DNA from: Laburnicola sp. R22_1
Lineage: Eukaryota; Ascomycota; Dothideomycetes; Pleosporales; Didymosphaeriaceae
Assembly: GCA_014281115.1 (NCBI GenBank)
Contig: JACONQ010000001.1
Location: forward strand, 2,480,001-2,544,000
DNA: 64,000 nucleotides
Direction: 5' to 3'
The notes beneath the pieces are model-generated. The model was not told where the DNA came from. It worked only from the letters and a program-made list of their open reading frames with translations, and did no database searches. Positions 33,978 to 47,000 of the stretch are shown here, piece after piece; the first letter of the stretch is position 1; the number at the start of each line of letters is the position of its first letter. Both the position numbers and the translations under genes were made by a program.

Positions 33978-36900
33978 CTACAATTCATCTCTCTTCCTCT
34001 CCGCCTCCGCTTTCCGCTTCTCCTCGACCTGCATCTGCTCCTGCACATCAACCGCCTCCTTGGCACTCTCCCCCTTGACTCGACGCGCCAACGCAGCCAC
34101 TTCCTCATCATACACATTCCACTCCGGGACCTGTCTCCTCGCCCGTTCCAATTTCGGCTCCTTGGTCTGCGGATTATTACACAAGTCAATCGTCTTGGCT
34201 TTGCTCAGGTCCGCGTCTGCACACCACGTCTCGCACCACAGCCACTCCTGCGGCAAGCTCTGGATCTCGAGGTTGAATTGCATGTGGTTGGGCAGATCCT
34301 GATCGAGGTTGGACAAGGATGCGGGATCCGCAGAGAGGGAGTGGTATTGCTGGCGGAGGCGATCGCCCGCCGCGAGGCGTCGGAATTGCACCAGGTCGAC
34401 GACGTAGAGCGCCGAAATGTGGTATGGTCTTCCGCGAAGGAAATTCGCCCAATAGCCCGTCTTCCAGAAGCGGAAGCCCTCCATCTCGGTGCGCGAGTCG
34501 CACATGGGTGTGAAGCCGTACGGTGCGCCCTGCAGGTCGAACTGCACGAGTTCGTACATGTCTGTGCGGACAATTTGGTCGGCGTCGACGAAGATGACCT
34601 TGTCCAGGTCGAGGGGGAAGAGCACGTCAAGGAAGAGAATCTTGTAGCCCCAGATTTCGCGCTGCTTTTCCGATTGAGCACGCAGCCAGTGCGGCCACTT
34701 GTATGTGACCATTTCATAGTCGAAGCCGTATTCTGCGGCCATGTGCGGGAGGAAGGACTTGAAGGAGGGGGAGAGGAATTGCTCAATGAACCAGAACTTG
34801 ACTGTGTGGTTGGTGTGCTTCATCACGGAGAGCATCATGATGTTGAGCATGCGCTCGTACAGATGACCCGACGCAACAGAGAAGATGTTGATGTCTGCCT
34901 GTACGCCTTTGCCGGAGGACTTGGCGCTTTGAAATAGAGATGCGCCCTGCCTAAGGACCTTCTCTGTGTTGAAGTTGAGGCCGACTTTGCTAAGGAGCTT
35001 GTTTACCTTTTGGCTACCTTTCTCCATAAGCTCCACGGCGAGGGAATCTTCCGATGCAAGAACGTCTGCGGTCTCTTGGCCAGGCTTGCGGGAGAGGCGA
35101 GGAAAGAGCGTGAGGCCTTGAAAGGACATGAGGACGATCTCGGTTGTTTCATCGCCAGGGACAGGAGCCCAGCCTGCAGGACCGGCACTATCGAAGGAGA
35201 AAATCTCTTGACTTCGGCCTGCCTTTAGCTGGATGTTGTAGAAGCCCGGATTAGCTTTGAATTGGAAATATCCCAAATTGGCCATGATGATGGTGTCGGC
35301 AAAATGAGGGTCTTTCTCGGTACTGAGGATGACTTCAGCACCGCGAGGAGGTTGGCCACTGTTGGAGGTATCGCGTGAGTGGCCTTCAATGAGAATGCTT
35401 TCGAGACCGTAAATAGCGTCAATATTGGCGCCAGCGGACAGGGTGCTGAGCTTGATGTTGTCCAAGTCTTGAATGGACTCCTCGGGTGCAACAAGCCAAG
35501 ATGGTGGAACATCCATGCCCAGATTGAGAAGTGCTTCTTTGGGAATACCAGAGAAGTGAGCTTCCAAATTGCCGACTGAGCCATCCTCATTAAACTTCGG
35601 CTTAGAGTCGAGTAGATACCGGTAGAAGCGCTTGACAGGAAGCTCCTGCAGCATTTGCTTAGGGTTCAAAAATAGCTTCAGATAAACGCCGTCCATGTCT
35701 GACAGTGCTTTCAAGATTGGAATCCACTTCTGTGCCAGTTCTGTCGCAGGATCAATCGAAGCAACAATCTGAACTATGGCAGTGTTGTTGTCGCCTTTGA
35801 TTATTGCCGTATGAGTGTCGTCCCAGACTTTGAACCTGTCCATTCTAAGAGTGGATGCCGACTCGAATATACCTTCTGGAACATCTGAGATGGTAGAAAG
35901 CGCGACAAGTGACTGGATCTTGGCAACGTCAAACGGAGACGCAATCTTCTCTGTTAATTCCAGAGCTTTAAGAGCCTTGCTTAGGGGTTCCATTCGTTTT
36001 CTCGTCTCGTACGTGACCAATGTCTCGACATCAGATTTGGAGAGGGCTTGCTCTGCACGAATTGGTCCCACAAATCGACCGTTGACCAGAATACCATGCT
36101 GACCAGGCTGGAGGCCGAAAGCCTCGTGGATGGGCTGTGCCGCCTTCCAAAAGATTGTGGAATTTGCTTGCGTTGGAGAGAAGCTAGGCTCTCGAGTAGC
36201 GATACTCTGTAGCTGGTCGATGCTAAGATCGTGTAGCGATTTAGCCCATGCCTCCAGAATATCCTCAGAGGCACTGGATCGCTCGGCGCCTGCTTGCGGA
36301 TTGTGGATGAGCACAACTTCGACGTTTGGGTTCTCCTCGCGGTATTGTGCGGTTGACTTGAGTAGAGTCAGTCCGATATCCGAGTCAAAGTCCCCAATAA
36401 GGGTAATATGCGCCCAGTCTTCCTTGTTAGCTGACTCGGCAGCCTGAACACGAGGCATCATGTTGAAAATGGCTCCGTGTGTCTCTTCAAACTCTGCCAT
36501 ATTGACCAGCGTGATGTTCTTCTCGTTCTCCGGAATGATTAGTGGATTGCGCTTAGCCGCAGCCTGGAACAAGAAGTACTGCGGAATCCAGGAGTCCTCT
36601 TGGAATGCTTGTTCAAAGACACCCTGCTGGATCTGACGGAGATCGGTGCTGATGCGCTGGCTCATGTATTGCAACCATGCCTCATCTTTGCTAATGGCCA
36701 CTCCGTTGACGAATATTGGGGCACCTGGCCCATCTGCTGCCAGGCGCTCGAGGTACCTCTTCGCACTTTTTACGCGTTGCCCGATCTCTTCGGAGCCCAG
36801 CACATCGGCGAGCAGCAGAACTTCATGCTCAGCACGGAGCGTGGCGTCGCTGATAGAAGCATCGAAAATGGCTTTGTCGGGGTGAGCCAACTTCTTTGCC

Positions 36901-38704
36901 TCTAGGGACTACACACGTCAGTAAGTACCGTTAGACAGTATCATGCAGGCTCACTCACAGCCCCAAGATATTTAGTCAAAGTCCTCAGACCATAAGTATC
37001 GAGTAAATGATATGCGACCTTTGCTTGTTCCAAAGCACCTGGTGTGTTAATTTTGGGGACAAGTCCCCACCGAATAGGGACCATGCGCTTGACAAGACCC
37101 AGTACAGTCTCGGTGACCATGGAGACATCTTCTTCCGAAGTGAAGTCAACGGGCACGATGGCATTGTGGATATCCCGACGGATTGAGGGTAGTTGACCCG
37201 GATACGTCCGTTGCAAGAGCTAGACATCCGTTAGTAGACATTTCACCTTTGAGTGGAGGACCTTACCGCTTGAAGGCCCGAAGGCCAGTTTTCGTATCTG
37301 GAGTCCTTTTCAATGTCGTTCATCCAAACAATGACGTTGCCACCTTCGGTCTCATCTCGGAAATCGTACCGCTGAGGCTCATCCTCTGCTTGCGTCTCTG
37401 TGATGGCGGAATGGGAAAGTAGAGAGATGGCGTCAGGTCCAGAGAGACCTTGGCTGCGCACTCCATTTATCAGACGACGCTCTCGGCGCAGATGCTCCAG
37501 AAGCGCAAAAGGGTTCACGTCACGCGCAGGCACCTGTACGCCGTTGATCCAGATGATGTTATAACCGGAGGGGAGCAGTTGCTCGCGATTGTATACATGT
37601 TCTGTGGCAAACTCTTCGGAGGCGTTGTGGGCCACAATGGCAGATGAGTACTTTGGGAAGTCCTGCACGAGCTTCATAAGAGTATCCATGGGTTGGTCGC
37701 TCTGCATTACAAAGCTGGCCGCCTTCAGTCCTAAATCGGATACCTCATCTTTGGAAAGCGGCTTCAAGTCCGACACGTCGCCATCATCATGCAGCTCCGC
37801 GTGCAGTGGCTTCTGCGCCGCAGGTGTGTCTCTTTGTTCAGCTGGCGCACGATCATCAATAACAATGTAGTCGGTCCTTTTCAGCTGCAATGCTACCCCG
37901 TAGCCATTCACCACCAGGGGCGACTTTGATGCGTTGCCAGACGGCTTGTGTCGAATACGGTACGACGTCTTCCCTTCCTGTGCGGTTTTGCTCAGTAGCT
38001 TGTGGAATGTGGCGAACGAAGGCGAGGTGATGTCAGTGTATAGGATTGAAGGCAACGCATGCGAGCTGTTTCCGAGGACGCGGTCAAAAGGTAGTTCGTA
38101 AGGTCTGCTCGTGTATCAGCCACCATACGCAGTCTTGTCTTGCCTTGTGTGGTACCCACCGCTCGCTCTTCACGCTTCCGTGGCTCTCCTCCAACTGCGG
38201 AGAGCAATATTGCTTCCCGCCAAATGCTACCCATGTGGCACAGTCCAGCTCCTGCTCCCCCTGCAACGACGGTTCGACCGACGTGTTGTAGAACTGGTAG
38301 TGTGCTTCTATCCGCGGGGCGGCCGATCGAACTGAAAGCGCGAATTGGAACGACGAGAGGGTCTCGGCCTCTGTGATATGGCCGTCTGCCTCTAGTAACT
38401 GCACAAATGACGTGAAAAGATCCAACTCCGTCTTCGCGTCTTCGAAATACCCGTCCGCTATTCGATCGAGGAGGGGAAAGTATGCGGTCGAGTTTTCTTC
38501 TGCCGCGGTTTCCCTGCGAGTTATCAGTAGGCAGACATGCAGAGACAGGCGCCAAACTTACAGGAGCTCCACCAGATATGGGGCAGCGTTGAAGGAAGCT
38601 CGCAGCGCAACATTGATAGTCGGTCCCGCGAGGGCACCGAGATGCCCACATACGCTGAGCACAAAGAGGCCGCGCACGCCCCGCAAAGAATTGAGCGCCC
38701 GCAT
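33978..38704 (-). CDS. gpt1: UDP-glucose:glycoprotein glucosyltransferase (UGGT)
   Basis: Five exons: 38562-38704, 38160-38513, 37267-38104, 36959-37219 and 33978-36908, 1508 residues. Exon 1 holds a signal peptide (LRGLFVLSVCGHLGALAG). Joins restore family blocks: YLVELLETAAEENSTAYFPL, KSERPYELPFDRVLG, WPSGLQALLQRTYPGQL, LTKYLGASLEAKKLAH. The thioredoxin-like and beta-sandwich regions fill the first 1200 residues. The GT24 catalytic domain follows, with INIFSVASGHLYERML, then DVLFPLDLDKVIFVDADQ holding the DxD metal site, then WCADADLSKAKTIDLCNNP. The protein ends RDEL, a variant ER-retention signal. It tests folding of N-glycoproteins in the ER and re-adds glucose for calnexin binding. Length fits (about 1450-1550). 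Confidence 0.96.
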
Positions 38705-39240
38705 TGCGCTACGAATGGATCGAAGCCTCAATGAGCTGTCAGCTAGACCAGCAGGGTGGAGCTTGGTCGTGGGCGCGAATCGTCAGCTCCAATATCAGGA
38801 GAAGTTGCAACGTATAGCTTTCGGCTCTGGCGCCGGTTGAGCCTCAATGCTGCATCGATGGCGCTGCACGCACACAAGAACCCTAAAATGTATCCCAAGA
38901 ATTGTAGAATGTGAATGTAGAGATGGTATGCGTTCCCCTGTACGTTTCCCTAGAATGATATGGTGGGAAATAGCGGGCGGGTGTCTACAAATCGAACTGC
39001 GGCGCATAGATACCGCACCGCCACTGTGGCACCTCCGCGCGCGTAAGCGGAACGTCAGACGTTAACCTCGCTCTACAGGCGTGACACGACCCTACCTACG
39101 GTGTCATGATACGCATAGGTACAATGCGACACCTGCCATAATGCTAAATGGTGACTTGGTCATCATGTGAGCGTATTTTGGTCTCTTACAACGCATGCAT
39201 AAAATATAAACGTAGATTTAGATTACATTCTACTGGACAC
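38705..39240. other. Upstream region of UGGT and 3' side of the next P450
   Basis: 536 bp. The part nearest 38705 should hold the UGGT promoter; the part near 39170-39240 is A/T-rich with AATATAAACG, consistent with a 3' end. No gene. Confidence 0.5.
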
Positions 39241-41277
39241 TTAGTAATCAAACTTCAGCTTCTCGGCACCCCTCTTCACCAGCCTGATAGGGATCGTGGC
39301 GCCCCGTAATTGCAAGGTGATAATGCTCGCAGTCTTCTTCTGTAGTAGATACCATGCTCGATCTGCCGCCTTCCTGAAGACCTCCTCCCTCTCTGACCCA
39401 CCCTCTGCCATCTTCTCAAGCTCGGTTTCACTTACCCAATCGTCCAATGCCAGCTCAACACTGTACTGAGTGAAAATTATTGCAAGTGCTGTCAGGAGCT
39501 CCACCTGGGCGAACCGGCGCCCAATGCATGACCGGAACCCTTCGCTGAAAGGGATATAAGAGCCCCTCACAGGTTTGAAGAGGTTCGATGACGTGTCTTC
39601 TCCAGAGGGACCCCGAAGTCCCTCGTCGTCGTAGTTGATGTCCTCGAAGGTCTCGGTAGTCGTGTTTTTAACCAGCCAGCGCTCTGGCCTAAAGTTTTGT
39701 GTGTCGGGCATACCACTCCTCCCCTCTTCGCCAGTTGACCCAGGCCAGTATTTCGGGTTCTTGTGGATGGCGCAACTGAGCGAGACCTGAGTATCTTCCG
39801 GCATGGTGTACGGCTGGCCGCCCATGGTGAACTGCTGCGGCCGGCCCGGCGCCGTTGATTTCGGAATATTGTTGATAGGTGTGACAACGCGAAGCGTCTC
39901 ATTTATGACGGCAGCAGGCATGCCATTAAAGAGCCTTTGAAACACGTCCTCATACTTCCAGTCTTCCACAGGCCGCCCTTGAATGATCTCGTCTATTTCC
40001 TCTTGCAGTCGTTTTTGAGACGACCAGCGCATGGCTAGAAAAATGAGGGAGAAGTGAAGTGCGTTTGCTGTGGTTTCATGGCCTGCTAGCATCACCACGA
40101 ACGCGTTCCCTAAAATGTCGCTCTTCTTAACAGTCGTCTGATTTTCATCGAGTATCCCAGAATTGCGTATTAGTGCTTGGAAAAGGTCCATGCCGTGGGC
40201 ACCCTGCCCCGATGCTACTTGCTTCTTCTTAGTTTGGAATATCTCATCCATATAAGTTCCCCATTCTTGCACAGCTGTTGCCACGGTACGATGAATTTTG
40301 AAAGGAGATTTTGCTAGACGAAGCATCAGCCTTGGTGATGGTATGAAATAGGGATTGCTAAATTTCAAACATGAACATCAGGAAAACAGACTTACAAAGG
40401 TACTCGGGCGGTCCCATGAACGTCCACATCATATTGTGGAGCAGCTCACCGAGCGCCTCTCGATAGGTCATTTTATGTCCTGGCGGCGGCTGGGATGCTC
40501 CGAAGACCGAGTCGGCTGCATCGATCTTCTCACCTTGGAACATGGCTTCATCATGTGGCCATGTTACGCGAACATTGAAGCCTGCGCCGCTGATGATATA
40601 CAGAGCCCAGGTCATGGTATCAAAACCGGTATTATCAAGTCTTCGGTTTGCGGTACCATTGGCGCCAGCCCACAATCGAAGTAGAGACTGGGTGTTGTGC
40701 AGCGTTTCTGTAAAGACTAGGTGATTGTTGCGCTCTCCAAAGCTCGGTGTGATTAGCTTCCGGTGCATGCGCCAGTCCACTCCTTCGGAGGAAACTAGAT
40801 TCTTGCCATAGATGTCAAGGCGAGTGTATAACTCTAGCGGTTTCGGAAAGTCATTTCGTCGCGTAGTGATTTGCATGACGACTTCTGCATCCGCTACAAA
40901 GGCTGATAGTTTCGAGGGAGAAACGACAAGAAACACATCCGCGCCCATCTTCTCGAATGGCCTGTGTCCCAGTCTGTGAGCCCATTCTGGGTCCATAAGC
41001 CTGGTTGCCACGATTAATGCTTGTTGACGGGGTTTGGTTGTGGCAGCACCTACTCGAGCCACAGTCCCTTGCATGAGGCGGGCAGCCTGTTCAGAAGCGG
41101 GAGCCACAGATAATACGAGGCCAGCCAAGCCACGCTGAAGACATGCACTGGTGTTACTACATAGGGAAGACCAGAACTCTTTGCGCGCGCAATATTATGC
41201 TTGAGGCCCTGGTACTTGAGGAGGCCGTGATACAGAAGCACGCAGGCGATGGCGCTTGCCGCGAACAGGTAAGCCAT
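39241..41277 (-). CDS. Cytochrome P450 monooxygenase
   Basis: Exons 41054-41277, about 40404-41000, and 39241-40357, about 645 residues. Exon 1 gives an N-terminal anchor (MAYLFAASAIACVLLYHGLL) and a second hydrophobic stretch. The first join gives LWLELMDPEWAH. Motifs: GHETTANALHF (I-helix oxygen site), NETLRVV (ExxR), FRPERW (PERF) and FSEGFRSCIGRRFA (heme loop with the cysteine ligand). It is longer than the usual 500-550 because of loops before the heme site. The second intron is uncertain: a GTAAGT donor at 40395 is stronger but puts the frame out, whereas GTACCT at 40403 keeps frame with a 46-bp intron. The substrate cannot be told from sequence. It is not closely alike to the P450 pseudogene at 31.7-33.3 kb. 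Confidence 0.9.
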
Positions 41278-44052
41278 GGATACCCCGCCTTGTGCGATGG
41301 CAACAGTGGACGAGAGACGAAGGTGGGATACAACAAGGCCACGACTGATGATGAGTGGGAGGGAAAGATGTGCGAAAAGTCGCAGTCGAGGGACAAAGGT
41401 ATGTCGCCAGCTGTCCCAGTGGTGATGTCATGGGTGTTCGGTTGCGCCTGCCTCAAGTGTGTTTGAAGGGGGCTCGCCTGTCACCCGTCGACGACGGTTC
41501 TGTGACTTGTCATCTTCTCGTCGGTCGAGACGTTGCTGTCCGCTCTGTTCCTTCTACTGTGTTGCATGCAAGGAGGCGACGGGAGGTTCGTGAGAGGCTG
41601 ACGGCGGGGCCATGTTATTGGGTTGGGCGCGCATACCACGTGAGCTCTCAACTTCCCAGGTTCCCAGGTTCGGGCAGCAGGAGCAGCGAGCAGAGGCAGA
41701 CACGGCCAAAGGCGGCGAACAGAAGCAATCTAGCTGCTGCATGCGAGCGAGCATGTCCGGCGGTGTACTTTCTATATTATCATGCTTCGATGGCCATGGA
41801 CAATACCTACCTGGGGACGCTGGCCGGCGCGAAGAGCATCGAAGACCCCGGGCTCTCGTGACACGGCGCCGTTTCAACTTTGGACGTGGCTAGCGAATGG
41901 CGGGCACCTGATGGTGTTTCTGTTTCGCGCCCTCAGCGCCGGACCGGCAGAGTAGTGAGTGAGGCGGGCGCAACTGCGTCGGCATGTATAGTAGAGTACG
42001 GCATACGGAATGCTCCCAGCTGCGCTCTGCGGCGTCGGGGCTAGTCCTGGTCGCTTTGGTGCCGTCTGCGAGGGCAGCTGACCTCTCTGCCTCTGCCGGG
42101 CTCCCGGCTGCACCTGCACTCCAGCCATCTGACTCTCTTTCTCTGTCCGAGTCAGTCGGGCCGACGGCCAGGGCCACGAACAGGGGCCGTGGCAGGCGAA
42201 GGCCACACCAGCACTTGGTGAGCAGCGAGCCGTGAGCAGTGCGCAGCGAGCCGTGAGCAGCGGGCGGCCTGCGAGTGCGCCGACGCAGTCTGGTGGGTGA
42301 ATTGCGTGCGCGCCTGACTCGGGAAAGAGGGGCAAGATGAAAAGAGGGTGCAGATTTGAATCGCATCGCTTGCATCGCAAATTCGCAACGCGCGCGGCGC
42401 CTTCGCGGCGAGATAGGGCTCAGCAGGGAGCGCGTTGCTGCCACGGCGCTGGCGTCGGGAGGACGATGGGCGCGAGGGGTGCTTCACCTGTGAGGAATGG
42501 TCGCTGCTCTCGACGGCGGTCGCGACGCCAGCGGCGAAACGTGCTGATGGGGAGACGAAGAGACGGTCGACGCGCCGACACATGTCAGTGAGTCTTCCAG
42601 GGGGCTTCTCGAAGAGCGCGGCGCAGGGCGCCAGGCTGGAAGCGGTGCGGTGTGCAGGGCGCAGGGCGCAGGGTGCAGAGTGCCGTGTGCAGTTCAGCGA
42701 GGTGTCGTGCGCACAGGCAATCCATGCATCATGATCATTACTGGCGCGGCTAGCCCGCGACGCTGCGCCGATGCTGTCTGCGGTGCGCGCGTGCGGAGGA
42801 CAGCGCAGGTCGGCCGGCCGGCCGTGGCACGCTCGCGGACGGTCGCACGTTGGGCCCGCGTGCTGCGTGCTGCATGCTGAGTGCTGCGTGTTTGGGTGCC
42901 CGTGTGTGCGGCCGCGTCGACGTCTGCCAAACGCACCGTCGTCCTCTCCCGTCCTCGTCGCCGCCGTGCAGCTCGAGGCCCCGTTGCATCATGGATGAGA
43001 TCGAGATGCGGCGCACGGCGCGCTCTGCGCCTGCGGCCCTTCCAGCGCTCCGGGCCTGGGGACCGTGGCTGGACGAGGCGCGCTCATCGCTCATCGTACG
43101 GCAGAGATGCGGTAAAGAAGGCTGGCGGCTGACTCGGGCAAATCGGCTGCCTCTACTCGCCCTTTCCTCTGCCCCCCCCGGCGTGTTGTGCTGTTGCGCA
43201 CATTTCGAGCAGTGCCGTGGTGTCCCCCAGCGTGTTGTGTGTCCCCCAGCGTGTTGTGTGTCCCCCAGCGTGTTGTGTGTCCCCCAGCGTGTTGTGTGTC
43301 CCCGCCCAGAGCCCGCCGCCCGTCGCCCGTCGCCCGTCGCCCAGAGCCCGTCGCCCACCACCCAGTCCGTCGCCGCCGACAACACCAGGCCACGCCATCC
43401 TCGCCCGCCGTCGTCGTTCTGTTCTGTGCGTGCATCTGCATCTTGCTTCTTGGGCGCACGGCCCGTGCAGCAGCCACGCCCACGCCGCCCTCCACGCTCA
43501 CGCCCACCGTCGCCGCCCACGCCCGCCGGCAGTCTGCTCCGCCCCAGTCTCACTGGCCTGTCTCAGCACCAGCACCGAGCAGCGCCCACCCTCGCTCGCT
43601 AGACGCGCCTTCGCTGCCATCGCGCCTCGCGTCCAGCACTGTCCCCGCTCCATGGTAAGCCGCCCATCGCTGGGCCCTCGTCGCGCGGCTTGACCGGCTC
43701 CCGGCTCCCGCCTCTGCACCGCACCAGCACCCGCACCTCTGCCCTACGCAGCTGGGCGCCAGGTGCTCTGGAGTCTGTACATCCAACGCCTGCGACGCTT
43801 GTCAAACTCTTCTCCCCCCAGGCATGACGCGGATTGGCCCGTTGTTCAGACCCTCTCCGCCTCACCCATCGCTTGACTTGCTGCGCGGTGAATTGCCCCC
43901 CTCGCCTCTCCAGCCCGCCCGGGCCCTTGCACCCAAGCCCAAGGCTTCCACCCTACTTGGTCCTGCGAGTGGCAGTAGGTAGCTACTCCGCAGTGATATA
44001 GCCAGTGACGGAACCCAGCCGCATGGCCTGAGCGGAAACGTCTGATATAAGG
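41278..44052. other. Gene-poor GC-rich stretch upstream of the Zn2Cys6 regulator
   Basis: 2.8 kb without a gene I can support. From about 42000 it is very GC-rich with many overlapping open frames on both strands (for example 42750-43553 minus, 42850-43602 plus), which cannot all be real and match nothing I recognise. It contains GCAGGGC-type repeats near 42650 and an 18-bp tandem array at 43207-43300. It most likely holds the P450 upstream region and a long leader or promoter for the regulator. Confidence 0.5.
43207..43303. repeat. 18-bp tandem repeat (CAGCGTGTTGTGTGTCCC)
   Basis: About five nearly identical units in a row, followed by GTCGCCC repeats at about 43320-43350. Short intergenic minisatellite. 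Confidence 0.9.
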
Positions 44053-47000
44053 ATGGACGGCGGTGATCCGAACCCGCCCACCCACAAAAGGCCCCGTCTG
44101 GATTCGGTCAATCCCGTGTATAACGGCCACCCCCCTCCGCACCGGCCTTCAGCCCAACCTTCCCGGCACCCATCACATCCCACCTCGGCTCAGGCCTCCT
44201 CTCCTCCTCCTCCTCCTGCTGCGTCCCGCTACTACCCACATCACAACACCCACCACAACACCCATCACAACACCCATCACAACACCCATCACAACACCCA
44301 TCACAACACCCATCACAACACCCATCACAACTTGCCGCCTCCCTCCCCCTCGTACCCTCCCCCCGGCCCTGGACAGTACGCGCCTCCTCAACCATCACCT
44401 TCGCTTCCCCCCTCTGATATCCGCCTGCTCCCCGACCCCAGGAGCATTCCTTCGCCTGGCCACCGCACCCATGGCCTCCCCGCCACTTCGGTGACTCTCC
44501 CCGCCAGACACGTACCCCAAGACACCATCTCCAGCTATCGCCCTCCTCCCACCCCACAGCCTACTGTCGCCCCGGACCAGGGCTTGAGGTCGGCCAGCCT
44601 CACCATCACCGTCGACGCCAAACCCCCATCCCAAGACATGGAGCATGGCAGTCCCAACGCATGGCCCACGAATCATCCTGATCAGCGTGATCAGCGTCAT
44701 GCCAGCATTCCCAACGGCTACAACTCTGCCATGAGCCCTCCCAACGATTCAGCCTTCCAGACCCCCCCGCTACCACAAACTCCGCATTATGGTCAGCCCC
44801 CAATGGCTTCGTACGCCAACACGCCTTATATGGGCTCGTACAACGCTAGCGCTACCGCTCAGATGCGCCGGAAACAAGTTCGAGCCACGCAGGCCTGCAA
44901 CCATTGTCGTTCCAGGAAGCAAAAATGCGACGAGGCCAGGCCGTGTCAATTTTGTAGGGAGAACAACTTTGACTGCCAGTACAAGGATGTCCCCCCACCA
45001 AAGTACGTTTGCAAGACCCATTCTCACGACTCGGTGACTGACATTGCATACTAGGCAAGATCGGAGCATGATGCAGCTACAGGACAGCGTCAACAATATT
45101 TCTGACACGCTCAAGCACTTTGTGGAGAATTTTAATATATGGAAACAGCACGTGGACAGCAAGCTCTCCGAACCAAGGCCAATAGAGAACACGTCGCCCG
45201 CATTCGATCACGCGTCTCCGCAGCACGCTTTTGGCGCCCGCACCTCGATGAGCGAACCGCATGCTTCTAGGGTACCCACCGCTCTCCAAGGACGAACGCA
45301 ATTTAGCCGGGTTAACAGCATGAAAACCGAGTCTCCGGTGGCAACCCACTCTCACATATCACCGGGCGCTGCGCATGCGTCTACGCCCATCAAGACGGAG
45401 ACGAGCTATCCCGCTGCCCCACAACCACCTGCTACACCCGCTGATAGCGTTGCGACAAATCACACGCAAATAGCCGCAGACAAGGAGCGAGTCGGTCTCC
45501 AGAGCGATCACACTACGCCGGCTCATCGCTTGCTGGAACAGTGGCCCTCCATGGAAGGCTTTTGTGCCGGCATTCCAGAGATCCAAAGGATGCTTGACGC
45601 TGGCAAGAAAATCGAGGATTACCCCATGCAATTGGAACAAGACCGCGGATTGCTTCGTGTTTGGGGTGTTGGAGAGGGACATGACCTGAACGATGGTGCT
45701 CATGGACCAAGCAGTCCGGAGAATTACGTCGAGTCGGACACTCCTTCCCCTGCCTCTATTAAAGAGGGCGTGTGGGGATACCCACCCGTAGGCCACTCCA
45801 GTCCTAGCACCGTAAATGGCGACCTCCCGCGACGGGACGCTCACCCTGGCGGCCTTGGTCCAGATGGCAAGCCTGATTTCCGATCTCACGTTTTGTGGAC
45901 ACTGCACGAATCATACCAAGCAAACATTCACAACCTGCATCCATTTCTAAACCCAAACAAGTTACGGGCCATGATCAAAGAATTCAGTGCCACATACAGC
46001 CCGGATACAAAGAACAGCGCCATGTCTCCCGCAGGCGTAGCTGAGCGACTTAACGGTGGCTTGAAGCGGAAGCGATCGAGCACCATGTTTAGTGACGGGT
46101 ACGGACTTGCTGATGATCTCTCTAGAGGTAGCATCGAGAGGTCTCTACGGAATGCCATTATTCTCCTTGTCCTTGCACTAGGCAAAGTCTGCCAATTCAC
46201 GGACAAAACGCTGCCTCATCCTGAGGGTGACAGGAACCCGACGCTGAACGGAGCGTGGGGCTATCTTCACAACTCGCCCGACCCTGCCAACCCTAGTTTC
46301 GGAAGCGACACCTCGGACAACCGTGCAAGAAACATTGATATATTGCCAGGCATGGCCTATTTCTCCTATGCGACGGACATACTTGGGAACCAGCAGGGCG
46401 GCAATACGGTAGCTCATGCACAGGCAATGCTTCTTGCTGCTTTGTATCTGGGACAGTTTGGTCGAGTGCTTGAAAGCTGGAGCTGGATCAACAATGCCTG
46501 CAGAATCTGCCTGATTCTTGTCAAAGCGTAAGCGCTCTTTTTTGCCGTGGAAGTTATTCAGCCAGCTGACCTCGGCCAGGGATTATGCAAAGATCAACCG
46601 CGACCAGCTCAACTACCCTGGCAACCCTCCAGCAGTGGAGCAACCACCTAGCGAAAAGCATCGATTGAACCTAGTCAAATGCGTCTACTGGACATGCCTG
46701 CAAATGGAGAGGTGAGCCTCACGGGCCCAAGTATGCATGCTTTTTTACTCACGCAAGAACAGTGATATTCTCGCCGAGATGAGTGAACTGCAACCAAGCA
46801 ATATATCGGAATACCAAGACAAAATCATGTATCCTTCCGGCGTCTTCGACTCTTTCGGCGAGATGCCTACTACCGATGACGACTCGCACAATAAACTAAC
46901 AATGTGGATCTATTCGAGTCAGATACATTTACGTGTGATACTCAATGGTGCACACAACTCGTTATACGGTAAGCGTATTGAATCGTACTAGTCCACGGTT

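Noticed and set aside
33840..34937. 365-codon open frame, plus strand
   Set aside because: Antisense to the UGGT catalytic domain, which is strongly conserved.
42750..43602. Long open frames on both strands (267 and 250 codons)
   Set aside because: They overlap antisense, run through tandem repeats in GC-rich DNA, and show no domain or splice pattern.
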